A program made the translations under genes and the position numbers. Below, in pieces: positions 27,487-38,366 of a stretch of DNA of 64,000 nucleotides (the stretch's first letter is position 1; each line of letters begins with the position of its first letter). The DNA comes from Brevibacillus fluminis. GTDB taxonomy: Bacteria > Bacillota > Bacilli > Brevibacillales > Brevibacillaceae. The stretch is from positions 248,001 to 312,000 of the forward strand of contig NZ_RHHQ01000004.1 of NCBI RefSeq assembly GCF_003710825.1, in the 5' to 3' direction. A model generated the notes under the pieces. It was not told the DNA's origin and did no database searches. It saw only the letters and a list, made by a program, of their open reading frames with translations.

Positions 27487-27508
27487 AAGAGTGGGTTTCC
27501 CCACTCTC
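27487..27508 (-). terminator. Leader hairpin/terminator of the rimP-nusA operon
   Basis: Stem GAGTGGG/CCCACTC with a short loop, then CTTTCTTTC on the minus strand: a U-tract interrupted by C. It lies downstream of the rimP promoter start site (~27536) and upstream of rimP, so it can act on this operon as well as on polC readthrough. Confidence 0.65.
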
Positions 27509-27542
27509 AACAGTAACGAGTATCAACAGTATTCCCAAAGAA

Positions 27543-27571
27543 ATTATAGCATAACGTTCCTAGCATGACAA
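27543..27571 (-). promoter_or_regulatory. Sigma-A promoter of the rimP-nusA-infB operon
   Basis: Minus strand TTGTCA (27571-27566), exactly 17 bp, TATAAT (27548-27543) with TGC extension: close to consensus. The start site should fall near 27536, about 90 nt before rimP. Confidence 0.85.
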
Positions 27572-27581
27572 CCGTGAACGG

Positions 27582-30500
27582 CTAAAACAGGGAGAGCTGG
27601 TTAGATTCCGGCAGTCCTTGCAAGGCCCCTTGCTCCTCCAAATACTCCAAAATCGTCTTGGAAATCCGCGAACGGGAAAGCAAGTCCTCTTTCGACAAAA
27701 ACTCTCCATTTTCGCGCGCTTTTACGATACTGATTGCCGCATTCGTACCTAGACCAGGCAACGCATTGAACGGCGCGAGCAAGGAATCGTCCTCAATCAA
27801 AAACCGCGTTGCGTCCGAACGGTACAAGTCGACATTCTTGAATTTGAACCCGCGCTCAACCATTTCCAGCGCCATTTCCAGCACAGTCAGGAGCGCCTTC
27901 TCTTTCGGCTGTGCATCATGCCCTTTGCCCTCGATCTCCTCGATCTTTGCGCGGATGGCTGCAGAGCCTTTGACCATCAACGGAATGTCAAAGTCGTCGG
28001 CACGGACCGAGAAATAGGTCGCATAAAACTCTAGCGGTCTATGCACCTTGAAGTAGGCGATGCGCACGGCCATCATGACGTAGGCGGTCGCATGCGCCTT
28101 CGGGAACATGTATTTGATCTTCTGGCAAGAGTCGATGTACCACGCCGGGACGTTATTGGCTCTCATCTCTTCCTGGTCTTCCTCGTTAACGCCCTTCCCT
28201 TTCCGCACGGACTCCATGATTTTGAACGCGCGTGACGGATCGAGCCCTTTGTAAATCAAGTACACCATGATATCGTCGCGACAACCGATTACATCTGACA
28301 GCTTGCACGTACCGGAGCGGATCAAATCCTGCGCATTGTTCAGCCATACGTCCGTACCATGAGACAGACCGGAGATCTGCACCAGCTCGGCGAAGGTGGT
28401 CGGCTTCGTGTCCTCAAGCATCTGGCGAACGAATTTGGTTCCGAACTCGGGAATACCGAGCGTCCCCATATTTGTGCGAATTTGATCTGGGGTTACGTCG
28501 AGCGCTTCAGTTTTGCTGAAGATCGACATTGTTTTAGGATCATCCAGCGGGATGGTTTTCGGGTCCATTCCGGTCAAGTCCTGAAGCATGCGGATAACCG
28601 TGGGATCGTCGTGCCCAAGAATATCGAGCTTGAGCAAGTTGTCATGAATCGAGTGGAAGTCGAAATGCGTGGTCCGCCATTCGGATTCATTATCATCCGC
28701 TGGAAACTGGATTGGGCAAAAATCTTCAATCTCCATGTAATCCGGTACAACAATGATTCCGCCCGGGTGCTGACCCGTCGTTCGTTTCACACCCGTGCAG
28801 CCATTGACCAAACGGGCGATTTCCGCATTGCGCATGACTTTGCCACGCTCATCCGCAAACTTGCGTACATAACCGAAGGCGGTCTTTTCCGCTACGGTAC
28901 CGATCGTTCCAGCGCGGTATACGTTATCGACGCCGAACAATTCTTGTGTATACTTATGCGCTCGTGGCTGATACTCCCCGGAAAAGTTCAAGTCGATATC
29001 GGGAACTTTGTCCCCTTTAAAGCCAAGGAACGTTTCAAACGGAATATCTTGTCCATCTTTGGCGAACATGTGGCCGCATTTCGGACATTCCTTATCCGGC
29101 AGGTCAAAACCGGAACCGATCGACCCGTCCAAGATGAATTCGCTGTGCTGACAGTTCGGGCACAAATAGTGTGGCGGCAGTGGGTTAACCTCGGTAATAT
29201 CGGACATCGTCGCGACAAACGAAGAACCAACCGACCCCCGTGAACCGACCAGATAGCCATCGCGCAGCGATTTGGTCACCAAACGCTGTGAAATCAAATA
29301 AATAACGCCGAAGCCGTGCTTGATGATCGAGTTCAGTTCTTTCTCTAGCCGGGCCTCGACGAGTTCCGGCAGCGGATCGCCATACATTTTGCGAGCCTTG
29401 ACATAGCACATATCACGAAGCTCTTCGTCCGCACCCTCGATGTTTGGCGTGTAAAGGCGATCCGGAATCGGACTGACATCCTCGATCATGTCCGCCACTT
29501 TGTTCGTATTCGTGATGACGATTTCCCGTGCGCGGTCACCTAAATAAGAGAATGCAGCGAGCATTTCGTCCGTCGTCATCAAATAGAGCGGCGGTTGATC
29601 GTTAGCATCCTGATTGTTTTGGGAGAGCAAAAACACTTCCCGGTACACATGATCCTGCGGATTGAGAAAATGGACGTCACCCGTGGCGACGACCGGGATC
29701 CCCAGCTCGTCTGCGATTTCTAAAAGCAGCTGGTGATAGCCTTTCACGACGTCTAGCGACGGTATGTTCTCATCGCGCAGCAGCGGCTTGTAATGCTCGA
29801 TCGGCTGCAGCTCGATGTAGTCATAGAAGCGAGCAACCTCTTTCAGTTCTTCCTTGGTTTTTCCTCGCAAAATCGCTTGGAATAGCTCACCATCTTTGCA
29901 GGCTGTTCCGATGAGTAAGCCCTCTTTCAGCTTCGTCAGTTGGCTGCGCATAATCCGCGGCCAGCGGAAAAACGTCTCGACATGCGAGCGGCTGACCAGC
30001 TTGTACAAGTTTTTCAGGCCAGTCTTGTTCTGCACAAGGATTGTCGCATGGAACGGGCGAGAGCTTTTGTAATCGGCTTGCTTGTTGCTCTCTTCATTCA
30101 GCTGCGCAAGGCTTGCGATTTGCGCTTCGCGAATGTCCTTGAGCATATATTGTAAAATGTGCGCGAGTGCGACGGTATCGTCCAAGGCACGGTGGGCATT
30201 GACCAAATCGACGTTGAATCGCTTGGCCAAGCTTCCCAGACGGTAGCTGCGCATATCTTTGTACATCATTCGCGCCAATGGCAGCGTGTCGAGAAACGGA
30301 TTGTTCCAGGTTTCCATGCCGATCCGTTTGGCGCAAGCATTGATGAAGCCGCGGTCAAACTCCGCGTTATGCGCGACCAGAATCGCATTGCCGGCAAACT
30401 CCTTGAATTTAGGCAGAACGACTTCGAGCGTATCTTTGCCGCGAAGCATCTCGTTGGTAATCCCAGTAATCTCAGTCGTCTTCGGCCCGATCGTCAGTTG

Positions 30501-31886
30501 TGGGTCAACCAGATCTGTCCACTGATCGATGATCTCGAGCCCTTTCATCTTGACGGCGGCAATCTCAATGATCGTATGCTCCGCGGCATTCAAACCGGTC
30601 GTCTCCACGTCAAACACAACGTATTCGGTATGCTCGTTTATCTGGATATCGTTCGTTTTCGGATCAAGGTTGTAGACGACATCGATGCCGTCCTCCACGA
30701 CATACGCCTCCAAGCCTAAGATGCACTTGATCCCGCTTTTTTTCGCGGTCCCATAAGCTTCCGGGAACGCCTGTACAACACCGTGGTCGGTGACCGCAAT
30801 CGCTTTGTGGCCCCATTTTGCCGCTGTGCTAATGAGTGACTTCAAGGAAGCGACGCCGTCGAGCGAGCTCATCGGCGTATGGCAGTGCAGCTCCACACGC
30901 TTCTCTTCCGCCCAGTCTTTTCGGCCCTGTGCTTCAATTTGGTTCAAATCGTTCGCCGTCATCACGAGCTCGCGGGCAAATTGGTCATGCTGCACGCTAC
31001 CGCGTACCTTCAGCCACATGCCGTCGCTGATCGCCTCGAGAACCTTGGCATCTTCTTTATCGCGGGAAAAAATCTTGACTGTCAGCGAGTCGGTATAATC
31101 CGTCAGATGGAATGTCAGCAGATGACGTCCACTTTTTAGCTCGCGCAGCTCTTTATTGAACACGGTCCCTTGGATGATAATGCGGCGCTCTTCCTCCTGA
31201 ATCTCGTGGATCGGAATCGCGTCGTCCTTGATCTCATAGCCGACCATGATCGTCGTGACCGCTTCCTGCTCTTGCTGGGACTCTTTCTCGGCTTGAACTG
31301 CGCTGACCACGACTTCTACAAGCGCCCGCTCTTCTTCCGCACGTTGCTCGAGGAATGCCTTCATCGCCTCATTGTTTTCTTCCACTTGGAATTGAAAACG
31401 CGGCTTGATGTCTGCCACCTTCGCGAAAAGCTCGGCCAGCTCAGTATCCACTTTTTTCCGTTTTGCCATTTCCATCGACATTTCAGTCGGCAGCGTAACC
31501 GTGATTAAGCTGCCGTCCACCGTTTTTTGTGCATTGCGAACCGTTTGCGCAATCGAGTTCACTTTCGGCTCCAAGAGTGCCAAAAGGTAGTGCCAATAAT
31601 CCGCAACCATTTCGTCAACGCCCGGGGCCAGTTCATATCTAAGATATAAGTCCACTTGTGCCAAATGAGCAAATGAGTGCTTCAACTGGCTATAAAAATG
31701 ATGATAGACATCCTTAGGCAATAGTCTCGGAAGGGTACACGAAAAAATCCATTCTTTCGTCTGTTTGCGAATCTCCAGTTTATCGATCCGACCTGATTGA
31801 AAATAAGGCTGCACCCAATCAGTCGGCAGCTGCAGCTGTTGCACCAGCACGGAAAAGCGCTGTTGCTGTTCTGCTATGCGATCCAT
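27582..31886 (-). CDS. polC: DNA polymerase III alpha subunit, PolC type
   Basis: The replicative polymerase of low-GC Gram-positives, with proofreading in one chain. 1434 residues: N-terminal domains and OB fold, a PHP domain opening at VELHCHTPMSSLDG, an inserted DEDD exonuclease beginning YVVFDVETTGLN, a Zn finger (CPNC...CPKC), and the catalytic Asp pair in PDIDLNFSG. The start is placed at ATG 31886, which has GAGGTG 9 nt upstream; an in-frame GTG four codons earlier is weaker. It lies between proS and the rimP operon as in B. subtilis. Confidence 0.97.
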   Translation of the reverse strand: MDRIAEQQQRFSVLVQQLQLPTDWVQPYFQSGRIDKLEIRKQTKEWIFSCTLPRLLPKDVYHHFYSQLKHSFAHLAQVDLYLRYELAPGVDEMVADYWHYLLALLEPKVNSIAQTVRNAQKTVDGSLITVTLPTEMSMEMAKRKKVDTELAELFAKVADIKPRFQFQVEENNEAMKAFLEQRAEEERALVEVVVSAVQAEKESQQEQEAVTTIMVGYEIKDDAIPIHEIQEEERRIIIQGTVFNKELRELKSGRHLLTFHLTDYTDSLTVKIFSRDKEDAKVLEAISDGMWLKVRGSVQHDQFARELVMTANDLNQIEAQGRKDWAEEKRVELHCHTPMSSLDGVASLKSLISTAAKWGHKAIAVTDHGVVQAFPEAYGTAKKSGIKCILGLEAYVVEDGIDVVYNLDPKTNDIQINEHTEYVVFDVETTGLNAAEHTIIEIAAVKMKGLEIIDQWTDLVDPQLTIGPKTTEITGITNEMLRGKDTLEVVLPKFKEFAGNAILVAHNAEFDRGFINACAKRIGMETWNNPFLDTLPLARMMYKDMRSYRLGSLAKRFNVDLVNAHRALDDTVALAHILQYMLKDIREAQIASLAQLNEESNKQADYKSSRPFHATILVQNKTGLKNLYKLVSRSHVETFFRWPRIMRSQLTKLKEGLLIGTACKDGELFQAILRGKTKEELKEVARFYDYIELQPIEHYKPLLRDENIPSLDVVKGYHQLLLEIADELGIPVVATGDVHFLNPQDHVYREVFLLSQNNQDANDQPPLYLMTTDEMLAAFSYLGDRAREIVITNTNKVADMIEDVSPIPDRLYTPNIEGADEELRDMCYVKARKMYGDPLPELVEARLEKELNSIIKHGFGVIYLISQRLVTKSLRDGYLVGSRGSVGSSFVATMSDITEVNPLPPHYLCPNCQHSEFILDGSIGSGFDLPDKECPKCGHMFAKDGQDIPFETFLGFKGDKVPDIDLNFSGEYQPRAHKYTQELFGVDNVYRAGTIGTVAEKTAFGYVRKFADERGKVMRNAEIARLVNGCTGVKRTTGQHPGGIIVVPDYMEIEDFCPIQFPADDNESEWRTTHFDFHSIHDNLLKLDILGHDDPTVIRMLQDLTGMDPKTIPLDDPKTMSIFSKTEALDVTPDQIRTNMGTLGIPEFGTKFVRQMLEDTKPTTFAELVQISGLSHGTDVWLNNAQDLIRSGTCKLSDVIGCRDDIMVYLIYKGLDPSRAFKIMESVRKGKGVNEEDQEEMRANNVPAWYIDSCQKIKYMFPKAHATAYVMMAVRIAYFKVHRPLEFYATYFSVRADDFDIPLMVKGSAAIRAKIEEIEGKGHDAQPKEKALLTVLEMALEMVERGFKFKNVDLYRSDATRFLIEDDSLLAPFNALPGLGTNAAISIVKARENGEFLSKEDLLSRSRISKTILEYLEEQGALQGLPESNQLSLF

Positions 31887-31938
31887 TCCCCTTGTCACCT
31901 CATCTTACGAGAAATTCCGTTTGACGCAAAAAAGAAAA

Positions 31939-31971
31939 GAGGCACCCTGAATCAGGAATCAGAGTAGCCTC
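31939..31971 (-). terminator. Terminator after proS
   Basis: Stem GAGGC/GCCTC with an inner CTGA/TCAG hairpin and a TTTTCTTTTTT tail on the minus strand, 55 bp past the proS stop. polC then needs readthrough or a promoter I could not find. Confidence 0.65.
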
Positions 31972-32025
31972 CTACAAATTCGACAAAAACGGTCATTTTC
32001 CTCCCGGTTTCGCCGGAGCAGTTTC

Positions 32026-33741
32026 TTACAGTACAGCCAATTTTTCTTTTACATAGCTGATCAATTCATCGACATGAACATCAACAGCTTCGCCGGATCG
32101 GCGCACACGCACCTCAACCGTACCTTCGTTTACTTTATCGGAAATCGTGATGCGGATTGGGAGACCGATCAAATCTGCATCTTTAAATTTCACGCCTGCG
32201 CGCTCCAGACGATCATCGTAGAGCACTTCGATGCCAGCAGCAGTCAGTTTTGCGGTCAGCTCTTCTGCCGCCAAACGCTGCTCATCGACTTTGGAATTGA
32301 TTGGAATTACATGAACATGGTATGGCGCGATCGATACCGGCCAGATGATGCCGTTCTCATCGTTGTTTTGCTCGATAACCGCTGCGAGTGTACGGGATAC
32401 CCCGATACCGTAGCAGCCCATGATCATCGGTTTGGAGCGGCCGTTTTCGTCTAAGAAGGTCGCGCCCATCGGCTCTGAGTATTTCGTCCCCAGCTTGAAG
32501 ACGTGTCCGACTTCAACACCGCGCGCAAACGCGATTTTGCCGCCGCCTCGAGGGCAATCGTCGCCCTCCGTGATGTTGCGCAGATCGGTATAGGTTTTGA
32601 CTTGGAAATCACGACCTGGCTGCACATGTTTGATATGATAGTCTGCCTCATTGGCACCGACCAATCCATCTACGATATCTTGAACATAGTTATCGGCAAT
32701 GATGTCAATCTTTTCACCATCGACACCCAATGGACCGACAAAGCCGATTGGCGCGCCAACTGCTGCACGCACTTCTGCCTCGCTGGCGAAATCGACATTC
32801 GTCGCATCGTATAGGTTTTTCAGTTTTACGTCGTTCAGCTCATGGTCACCGCGCACCAAAACCAGGACGATCCGGTCATCGACTTTGCAAACAAGGCTCT
32901 TGATGATCGAGCTTGCTTCCACGCCAAGCGATTCAGTCAGCTGTTCGATTGTTTTTACGCCAGGCGTATGGATTTTTTCAGGTGCAGATACGCTTGCATC
33001 TTGTTTTGGCGCGGCGTTGTACACCACTTCCGCTTTTTCCAGATTGGCAGCATAATTGCCTTCTGTCGCATATGCGATCGTGTCTTCGCCAATCTCGCAC
33101 AGCGCCATGAATTCATAGGTACCGGTTCCACCGATCGATCCCGCATCCGCTTCAACAGCCCGGAAATTCAGGCCGACACGCGTAAAAATATTCGTATAGG
33201 CATTGAACATGTCCTGAAAGCTTTTGTCCAATCCTTCTTGCGTCGTATCAAACGAGTACGCATCCTTCATGATAAACTCGCGGCAGCGAATCAAACCGAA
33301 GCGAGGACGAACTTCGTCGCGGAATTTGGTTTGGATTTGGTATAGATTGATCGGCAGCTTTTTGTAGGAATTGATTTCATCGCGAACCAATGTCGTCACG
33401 ACTTCCTCATGCGTCGGTCCCAAGGCAAACGGACGGTTGTGACGGTCATTCAGGCGAACCAGCTCAGGGCCGTACGCTTCCCAGCGGCCGCTCTTTTCCC
33501 ACAGCTCGGCTGGTTGCATGGCTGGCATCACCATTTCCTGCGCTCCTGCCTTGTTCATTTCATCACGGACAATTGCTTGGATCTTTTGCAAAACGCGCAA
33601 GCCAAGCGGTAGATAGGAATAAATCCCCGACGCCAGCTGGCGCGCCAGACCAGCGCGAACCAAAAGCTTGTGGCTGGCGATTTCTGCATCGGATGGTACT
33701 TCACGCAATGTAGGAATAAACATCTGACTCTGCTTCAACAC
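32026..33741 (-). CDS. proS: Prolyl-tRNA synthetase (bacterial type with editing insert)
   Basis: Class II aminoacyl-tRNA synthetase, 571 residues. The typical opening [20 protein letters not shown], motif 2 region ([14 protein letters not shown]), a YbaK-like trans-editing insertion in the middle (~ residues 240-400), motif 3 [16 protein letters not shown], and an anticodon-binding C-terminus. The start is a GTG (33741) with AAGGAGG 9 nt upstream, rather than the TTG two codons before it, which is too close to that site. No T-box element is seen upstream. Confidence 0.96.
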   Translation of the reverse strand: MLKQSQMFIPTLREVPSDAEIASHKLLVRAGLARQLASGIYSYLPLGLRVLQKIQAIVRDEMNKAGAQEMVMPAMQPAELWEKSGRWEAYGPELVRLNDRHNRPFALGPTHEEVVTTLVRDEINSYKKLPINLYQIQTKFRDEVRPRFGLIRCREFIMKDAYSFDTTQEGLDKSFQDMFNAYTNIFTRVGLNFRAVEADAGSIGGTGTYEFMALCEIGEDTIAYATEGNYAANLEKAEVVYNAAPKQDASVSAPEKIHTPGVKTIEQLTESLGVEASSIIKSLVCKVDDRIVLVLVRGDHELNDVKLKNLYDATNVDFASEAEVRAAVGAPIGFVGPLGVDGEKIDIIADNYVQDIVDGLVGANEADYHIKHVQPGRDFQVKTYTDLRNITEGDDCPRGGGKIAFARGVEVGHVFKLGTKYSEPMGATFLDENGRSKPMIMGCYGIGVSRTLAAVIEQNNDENGIIWPVSIAPYHVHVIPINSKVDEQRLAAEELTAKLTAAGIEVLYDDRLERAGVKFKDADLIGLPIRITISDKVNEGTVEVRVRRSGEAVDVHVDELISYVKEKLAVL

Positions 33742-33830
33742 GGACAAGTTCCTCCTTCAATCTCCACGACAAACATTCCATTACGGGTCGGGTACGTTCG
33801 CACAAATGTCGATCGTCCCCATTCCCCTTT

Positions 33831-34886
33831 TTATACCATGCTGTGAATTTCTTTCATCAGTTCTTCAAACAATTCGGTTTCCTTCACTTTCCGCACGATT
33901 TCACCATTGCGGAAAATCAAGCCTTCCCCATTGCCGCCTGCAACGCCCACGTCCGCTTCACGCGCTTCGCCAGGACCGTTTACCGCACAACCCATAACGG
34001 CGATCTTCAGCGGCTTCTTGATCGTGGTAACGGCTTCCTCCACCTTTGTTGCCAGACCGATCAAATCGATGGCACAACGGCCGCATGATGGACACGCGAT
34101 AACGACTGGATCGTTGTTGACGATATCCAAGCTGCGCAAAATTTGCTTCGCAACCTTGATCTCCTCGACCGGATCGGCAGTCAGCGAGACACGGATCGTG
34201 TCACCTATACCCATCGAGAGCACGGTGCCGATTCCAACGGATGACTTGATGCTGCCGGAGAACATCGTACCTGCCTCGGTTACCCCTACGTGAAGTGGGT
34301 AGTTACGCTTTTGCGCCATGAGGGAATACGTTTGGATCATCGTTGGCACATCGGACGATTTAAGCGAGATAATGATATTGTCGAAATTAAGCTCTTCCAA
34401 AATCTCGACGTGGCTCATCGCGCTCTCCACGATTGCTTCCGGACTTGGATAACCGTATTTATCGAGCAAACGTTTCTCTACAGAACCGGAATTGACACCG
34501 ATGCGGATCGGCACATTGCGCTCGCGGCACGCTTCGACGACCGCTTTGGTTTTCTCTTTCGAGCCGATATTACCCGGATTGATCCGAATTTTATCGATTC
34601 CGCTCTCCACCGCGGTGAGCGCTAACTTGTAATCGAAATGAATGTCGGCAACCAGCGGCAATGGCGAGCGCTCCTTAATCTGCTTGATCGCACGCGCAGC
34701 ATCTTCATTGATGACTGCCAATCGAACGATTTGGCAACCTACATCTGCCAAACTTTGAATTTGGGCCAATGTTGCTTCCACATCACGCGTATCGGTGGTG
34801 GTCATCGACTGAATGACGACGCTTTTTTGTCCGCCAATTTGTACGCCACCCACAAATACCGGTTTCGTCTCCTCACGCTTGAACAT
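33831..34886 (-). CDS. ispG: 4-hydroxy-3-methylbut-2-enyl diphosphate synthase
   Basis: Penultimate enzyme of the MEP isoprenoid pathway, [4Fe-4S] dependent. 351 residues: a TIM barrel followed by the ferredoxin-type iron-sulfur domain whose cysteines lie in CPSCGRC and [19 protein letters not shown] lies 10 nt before the chosen ATG; a TTG ten codons earlier is rejected. It sits between rseP and proS, close to dxr and uppS of the same lipid branch, an arrangement not found in B. subtilis. Confidence 0.96.
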   Translation of the reverse strand: MFKREETKPVFVGGVQIGGQKSVVIQSMTTTDTRDVEATLAQIQSLADVGCQIVRLAVINEDAARAIKQIKERSPLPLVADIHFDYKLALTAVESGIDKIRINPGNIGSKEKTKAVVEACRERNVPIRIGVNSGSVEKRLLDKYGYPSPEAIVESAMSHVEILEELNFDNIIISLKSSDVPTMIQTYSLMAQKRNYPLHVGVTEAGTMFSGSIKSSVGIGTVLSMGIGDTIRVSLTADPVEEIKVAKQILRSLDIVNNDPVVIACPSCGRCAIDLIGLATKVEEAVTTIKKPLKIAVMGCAVNGPGEAREADVGVAGGNGEGLIFRNGEIVRKVKETELFEELMKEIHSMV

Positions 34887-35060
34887 TACGAGGCACTCTC
34901 CTTTTGTGTAAAACAATTCATGCGACCGCCCGTGCTAGCTTTTCGCCCGTACAGGCATGTGGCCGCGCTTTGTTTTTTCTCTCATTCTGTCTATACTGAT
35001 CTGCCTGTTCACAAACATTTGATGTTCGCGGTTCTATTTCTCCCAATATTGGGCGTGACT

Positions 35061-36329
35061 TTATGAAAAGAAAATGCGGTGCAAGTCGTTCCACGTTACA
35101 ACGAGGATCAACAGCATCAGGAAGGCAAAACCAAGGAAATGAACCATCCCTTCCTTATGCGGATCAATCGGTTTGCCACGCAAAGCTTCCACAATGAGGA
35201 ACACGAGTCGTCCACCATCCAAAGCTGGCAACGGCAATAGATTAAACAAACCGAGGTTGATGCTCAGGATCGCTGCCCATTTCAGCAGGATCGACATTCC
35301 TTGCTGCGCGAATTCGCCCGTCATTTTGAAAATGCCCACAGGCCCGCTCAAATCTTTGAGTCCGACAGCCCCGGTGAACAGGGAGGCCAACCCTTTCACA
35401 ATCATCGCCGTGAAATCATAGGTGGTCACCGCGCCAAAACGCAGCGCCTCTCCCGGAGAATAGACGACTGGGTTGTACACCATGATCTTGCCTACCTGAT
35501 CTTTGTTTTCCACTTTGACAGGCACTTTCAGTTGTTGCCCGTTACGATCAATGACAAACGTAAGTGTCTTGCCTGGGGATTTGCTGACAACATCTACAAT
35601 CTCCATCCAGGATGCGACCGGTTTCGCATCAATCGTCACGACCCGATCCCCTTCATGCAAGCCGGCAATCGCCGCTGGTCCACCTGGATTCACAGGACCG
35701 ATTTTGGGCGCATTCGTTGGCACTCCGTAAATCAGGCCGATTGCGACCAAAAGAACAAATGCCAGAATGAAGTTGGCTGCCGGTCCGGCAAAAATCGCCC
35801 AGAAACGCTGCGGCACCGTCTTTCCACCAAACTGACGGTCATGCGGTGCAATCTGTACTTCTTGTCCCGCACTTACGAGCAACGCTTGCGGATGAACAGC
35901 AAACGATCTTGTTTCCCCTGCGACCTCGAGCGTCGCCTGAAGCTTGCGTTCAAGCTCCCAATCTAAGAGCGACCCTTTCAATACGTTTGCAGGGAGCGCA
36001 TCCAAGTTGTCCAGGAAAAACCGTTTGATTTTACCCGTATGGTCCAATTCTACGCCAACATTCATGTGGGTTTTGAGCACGTCCATCTCTGGATCTTCGC
36101 CAGCCATGCGGACCATCCCGCCGATTGGCAACAATCTCAGTGTATACTCCGTCTCCCCACGTTTAAAGCGGAAAATTTTCGGTCCCATTCCCAGCGCAAA
36201 CTCGCGGCATAAAATGCCCGCCCGCTTAGCCAACAGAAAGTGACCCAATTCATGCACGAACACCAGCATCCCGAAGACGACGATGATCGCAATTACGGAC
36301 TCTAGCGAATCAAAGTTAGGTAAAGGCAA
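35061..36329 (-). CDS. rseP: Site-2 intramembrane metalloprotease RseP/RasP
   Basis: Zinc protease that cleaves transmembrane segments of anti-sigma factors and cell-division or signal-peptide remnants. 422 residues: HELGH in the first membrane helix (about residues 26-30), a second zinc/Asp motif PLPALDGGRL near the C-terminus, and a PDZ domain in the middle (GVPTNAPKIGPVNPGGPAAIAGLHEGDRV region). TTG start with GGAGG 7 nt upstream. Located downstream of dxr as in other Bacilli. Confidence 0.95.
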   Translation of the reverse strand: MPLPNFDSLESVIAIIVVFGMLVFVHELGHFLLAKRAGILCREFALGMGPKIFRFKRGETEYTLRLLPIGGMVRMAGEDPEMDVLKTHMNVGVELDHTGKIKRFFLDNLDALPANVLKGSLLDWELERKLQATLEVAGETRSFAVHPQALLVSAGQEVQIAPHDRQFGGKTVPQRFWAIFAGPAANFILAFVLLVAIGLIYGVPTNAPKIGPVNPGGPAAIAGLHEGDRVVTIDAKPVASWMEIVDVVSKSPGKTLTFVIDRNGQQLKVPVKVENKDQVGKIMVYNPVVYSPGEALRFGAVTTYDFTAMIVKGLASLFTGAVGLKDLSGPVGIFKMTGEFAQQGMSILLKWAAILSINLGLFNLLPLPALDGGRLVFLIVEALRGKPIDPHKEGMVHFLGFAFLMLLILVVTWNDLHRIFFS

Positions 36330-36352
36330 CGGTTAACCTCCTTTTTTACCAA

Positions 36353-37504
36353 TCAGACGCCCGCATTTCCTGCTGCAAATTGTCTCGCCCACGCGTCGGC
36401 TGCCATGATTGTTTCCAAATCAGGATTGAGTACGGGTGTATGTGCTACACACGCTTGTTCGACAATTTTTTCGATGGCCAGGAATGTGATTTCGCCCCGC
36501 AAAAAACGTGCGACCGCAATCTCGTTCGCCGCATTGAGAACTGCTGGAAGCGTTCCACTTGCCTTGCCACAGTCAAACGCAAGCCTTAACAATGGGTACC
36601 GTTCATAATCCATTTCGGCAAAATGTAATGTGGACAATTTCGCCAAATCTAGGCGCTCTGTCGCCAAATTCGTCCGGCGCGGATAGGTGAGCGCGTATTG
36701 GATCGGCACCTTCATGTCAGGTGTGCCAAGCTGTGCCATCACCGCCCTATCTTTATATTCTACCATAGAGTGTATGATGCTTTCATAATGCAGGAGGCAA
36801 TCAATTTGCTCATACGGCATATCGAAAAGCCAATGCGCCTCGATTACCTCAAATCCTTTATTCATCATCGTTGCGGAATCGATGGTGATTTTAGCACCCA
36901 TGCTCCAGTTCGGATGGTTGAGCGCATCCTGTACTGTCACATTTTTCAGCTCTTCTCTTTTTTTATGACGGAAGGAACCGCCTGATGCCGTGATAATGAT
37001 CCGTTCGACATCTCCGCGGTGTTCACCTTGCAAGCATTGGAAAATGGCAGCATGCTCGCTATCAACCGGCAAAATCGTCACCTTGTTCTCACGAGCGGCC
37101 TCCATCACAATATGCCCTGCCGTAACGAGTGTTTCTTTATTTGCCAGGCCGATCGTTTTGCCCGCGCGGATCGCTGCCAAGGTTGGCGCTACCCCTACGC
37201 TTCCTACAACAGCCGTCATGACAAACTCAGCGTCGGCATGAGCCGCTACGTCAAGCAAACCTTGCTCGCCCCAGACAATTTCCGGCTTTTTGCCATGCAG
37301 CCTGCCTTGCAGCTCAACTGCAGCTTTTTCCGATCCAACCGAGACGAGCTCAGGTGTAAACAGCTGGACCTGCTCCACGAGCAAATCAACATTGTTGCCG
37401 GCTGCCATCGCCGTGATGCAAAACTCATCGGGATGCTCCGCCACTACCGCCAACGTGCTCGTTCCGATCGAGCCCGTCGAGCCAAGCAGTGCTATTTTTC
37501 TCAT
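36353..37504 (-). CDS. dxr: 1-deoxy-D-xylulose 5-phosphate reductoisomerase
   Basis: Second enzyme of the MEP pathway, NADPH dependent, the fosmidomycin target. 383 residues: Rossmann motif [14 protein letters not shown], the catalytic region [15 protein letters not shown] and the SGGSFRHKK flexible loop, then [16 protein letters not shown]. The start is ATG 37504 with GAGGGTG 7 nt upstream; a GTG three codons earlier is an alternative. It lies between cdsA and rseP. Confidence 0.96.
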   Translation of the reverse strand: MRKIALLGSTGSIGTSTLAVVAEHPDEFCITAMAAGNNVDLLVEQVQLFTPELVSVGSEKAAVELQGRLHGKKPEIVWGEQGLLDVAAHADAEFVMTAVVGSVGVAPTLAAIRAGKTIGLANKETLVTAGHIVMEAARENKVTILPVDSEHAAIFQCLQGEHRGDVERIIITASGGSFRHKKREELKNVTVQDALNHPNWSMGAKITIDSATMMNKGFEVIEAHWLFDMPYEQIDCLLHYESIIHSMVEYKDRAVMAQLGTPDMKVPIQYALTYPRRTNLATERLDLAKLSTLHFAEMDYERYPLLRLAFDCGKASGTLPAVLNAANEIAVARFLRGEITFLAIEKIVEQACVAHTPVLNPDLETIMAADAWARQFAAGNAGV

Positions 37505-37544
37505 GATATTCACCCTCTACCCATGCACATAACGACTGATTTCT

Positions 37545-38345
37545 TTAGCTTAGCAAATGAAGAAAATGCAAAATCGGGAAAACCACAATCCAGCTGTCGA
37601 CCCGATCCATCACGCCACCATGCCCCGGGAAAATATGCCCCGAGTCTTTTACGTCGTAATGCCGCTTGATCGCCGATTCCACCAGATCGCCAAACTGTCC
37701 CGCGATCCCTGTGACAAACCCAATCAAGATCGCTTTTGAAAGCGGGAGCACAGCAAACCATAGATCGATCCCCACGATCACAACAAACCCCAAAATCAGG
37801 CCGCCCAGCGCACCCTCCACCGTTTTATTCGGACTAATGGATGGCCATAGCTTGGTTTTGCCGATAGCCCGTCCCACGAAATATGCGCCGGAGTCTGTTG
37901 CCCAGATCCCCAGCAAAACCAGCATGGTCAAATAAAAACCATCTGGCGAAAAGTTGCGGGTCGCCGCTATGTACGTAAACCCGAATCCTATGTATAACGC
38001 CCCAACCAGCGTAAGGGCGGCATGTTCAATCTGAAACTGATTTTTGCGAACCACGGTATAAAACAGCAGCAGAAACAACGCAGGCAACAGCAATGACGTG
38101 CTGCCTCCGGTACCGATTGGCACGAGGTTCGAAAAATAGAGAGACGGCCAAATCAGGCTCATCATTAGTACGTAGCCGACCAGTCCTGCGAAGCTAAACA
38201 GCCGCAGTCCAGCCATTCGTAAAAATTCGTACAATCCTATCGAGGCTAGTAGCACAATGAGCAATGAATACCATTCTTCTCCTGCATAAACAAGGGACAG
38301 GAAAATGATGCCACCAATCCCTCCCGTGATGATCCGCTGCTTCAA
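37545..38345 (-). CDS. cdsA: Phosphatidate cytidylyltransferase
   Basis: Makes CDP-diacylglycerol from phosphatidic acid and CTP, the branch point of phospholipid synthesis. 266 residues with about seven or eight membrane segments. The family signature near the C-terminus is KRHYDVKDSGHIFPGHGGVMDRVDS. TTG start with AGAGGTG about 7 nt upstream. It follows uppS as in most Bacilli. Confidence 0.95.
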   Translation of the reverse strand: MKQRIITGGIGGIIFLSLVYAGEEWYSLLIVLLASIGLYEFLRMAGLRLFSFAGLVGYVLMMSLIWPSLYFSNLVPIGTGGSTSLLLPALFLLLFYTVVRKNQFQIEHAALTLVGALYIGFGFTYIAATRNFSPDGFYLTMLVLLGIWATDSGAYFVGRAIGKTKLWPSISPNKTVEGALGGLILGFVVIVGIDLWFAVLPLSKAILIGFVTGIAGQFGDLVESAIKRHYDVKDSGHIFPGHGGVMDRVDSWIVVFPILHFLHLLS

Positions 38346-38366
38346 TTGATCCCACCTCTTTATGAG

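Noticed and set aside
33742..33830. Possible T-box upstream of proS
   Set aside because: The gap is under 100 bp with no specifier loop, no conserved T-box sequence and no terminator.
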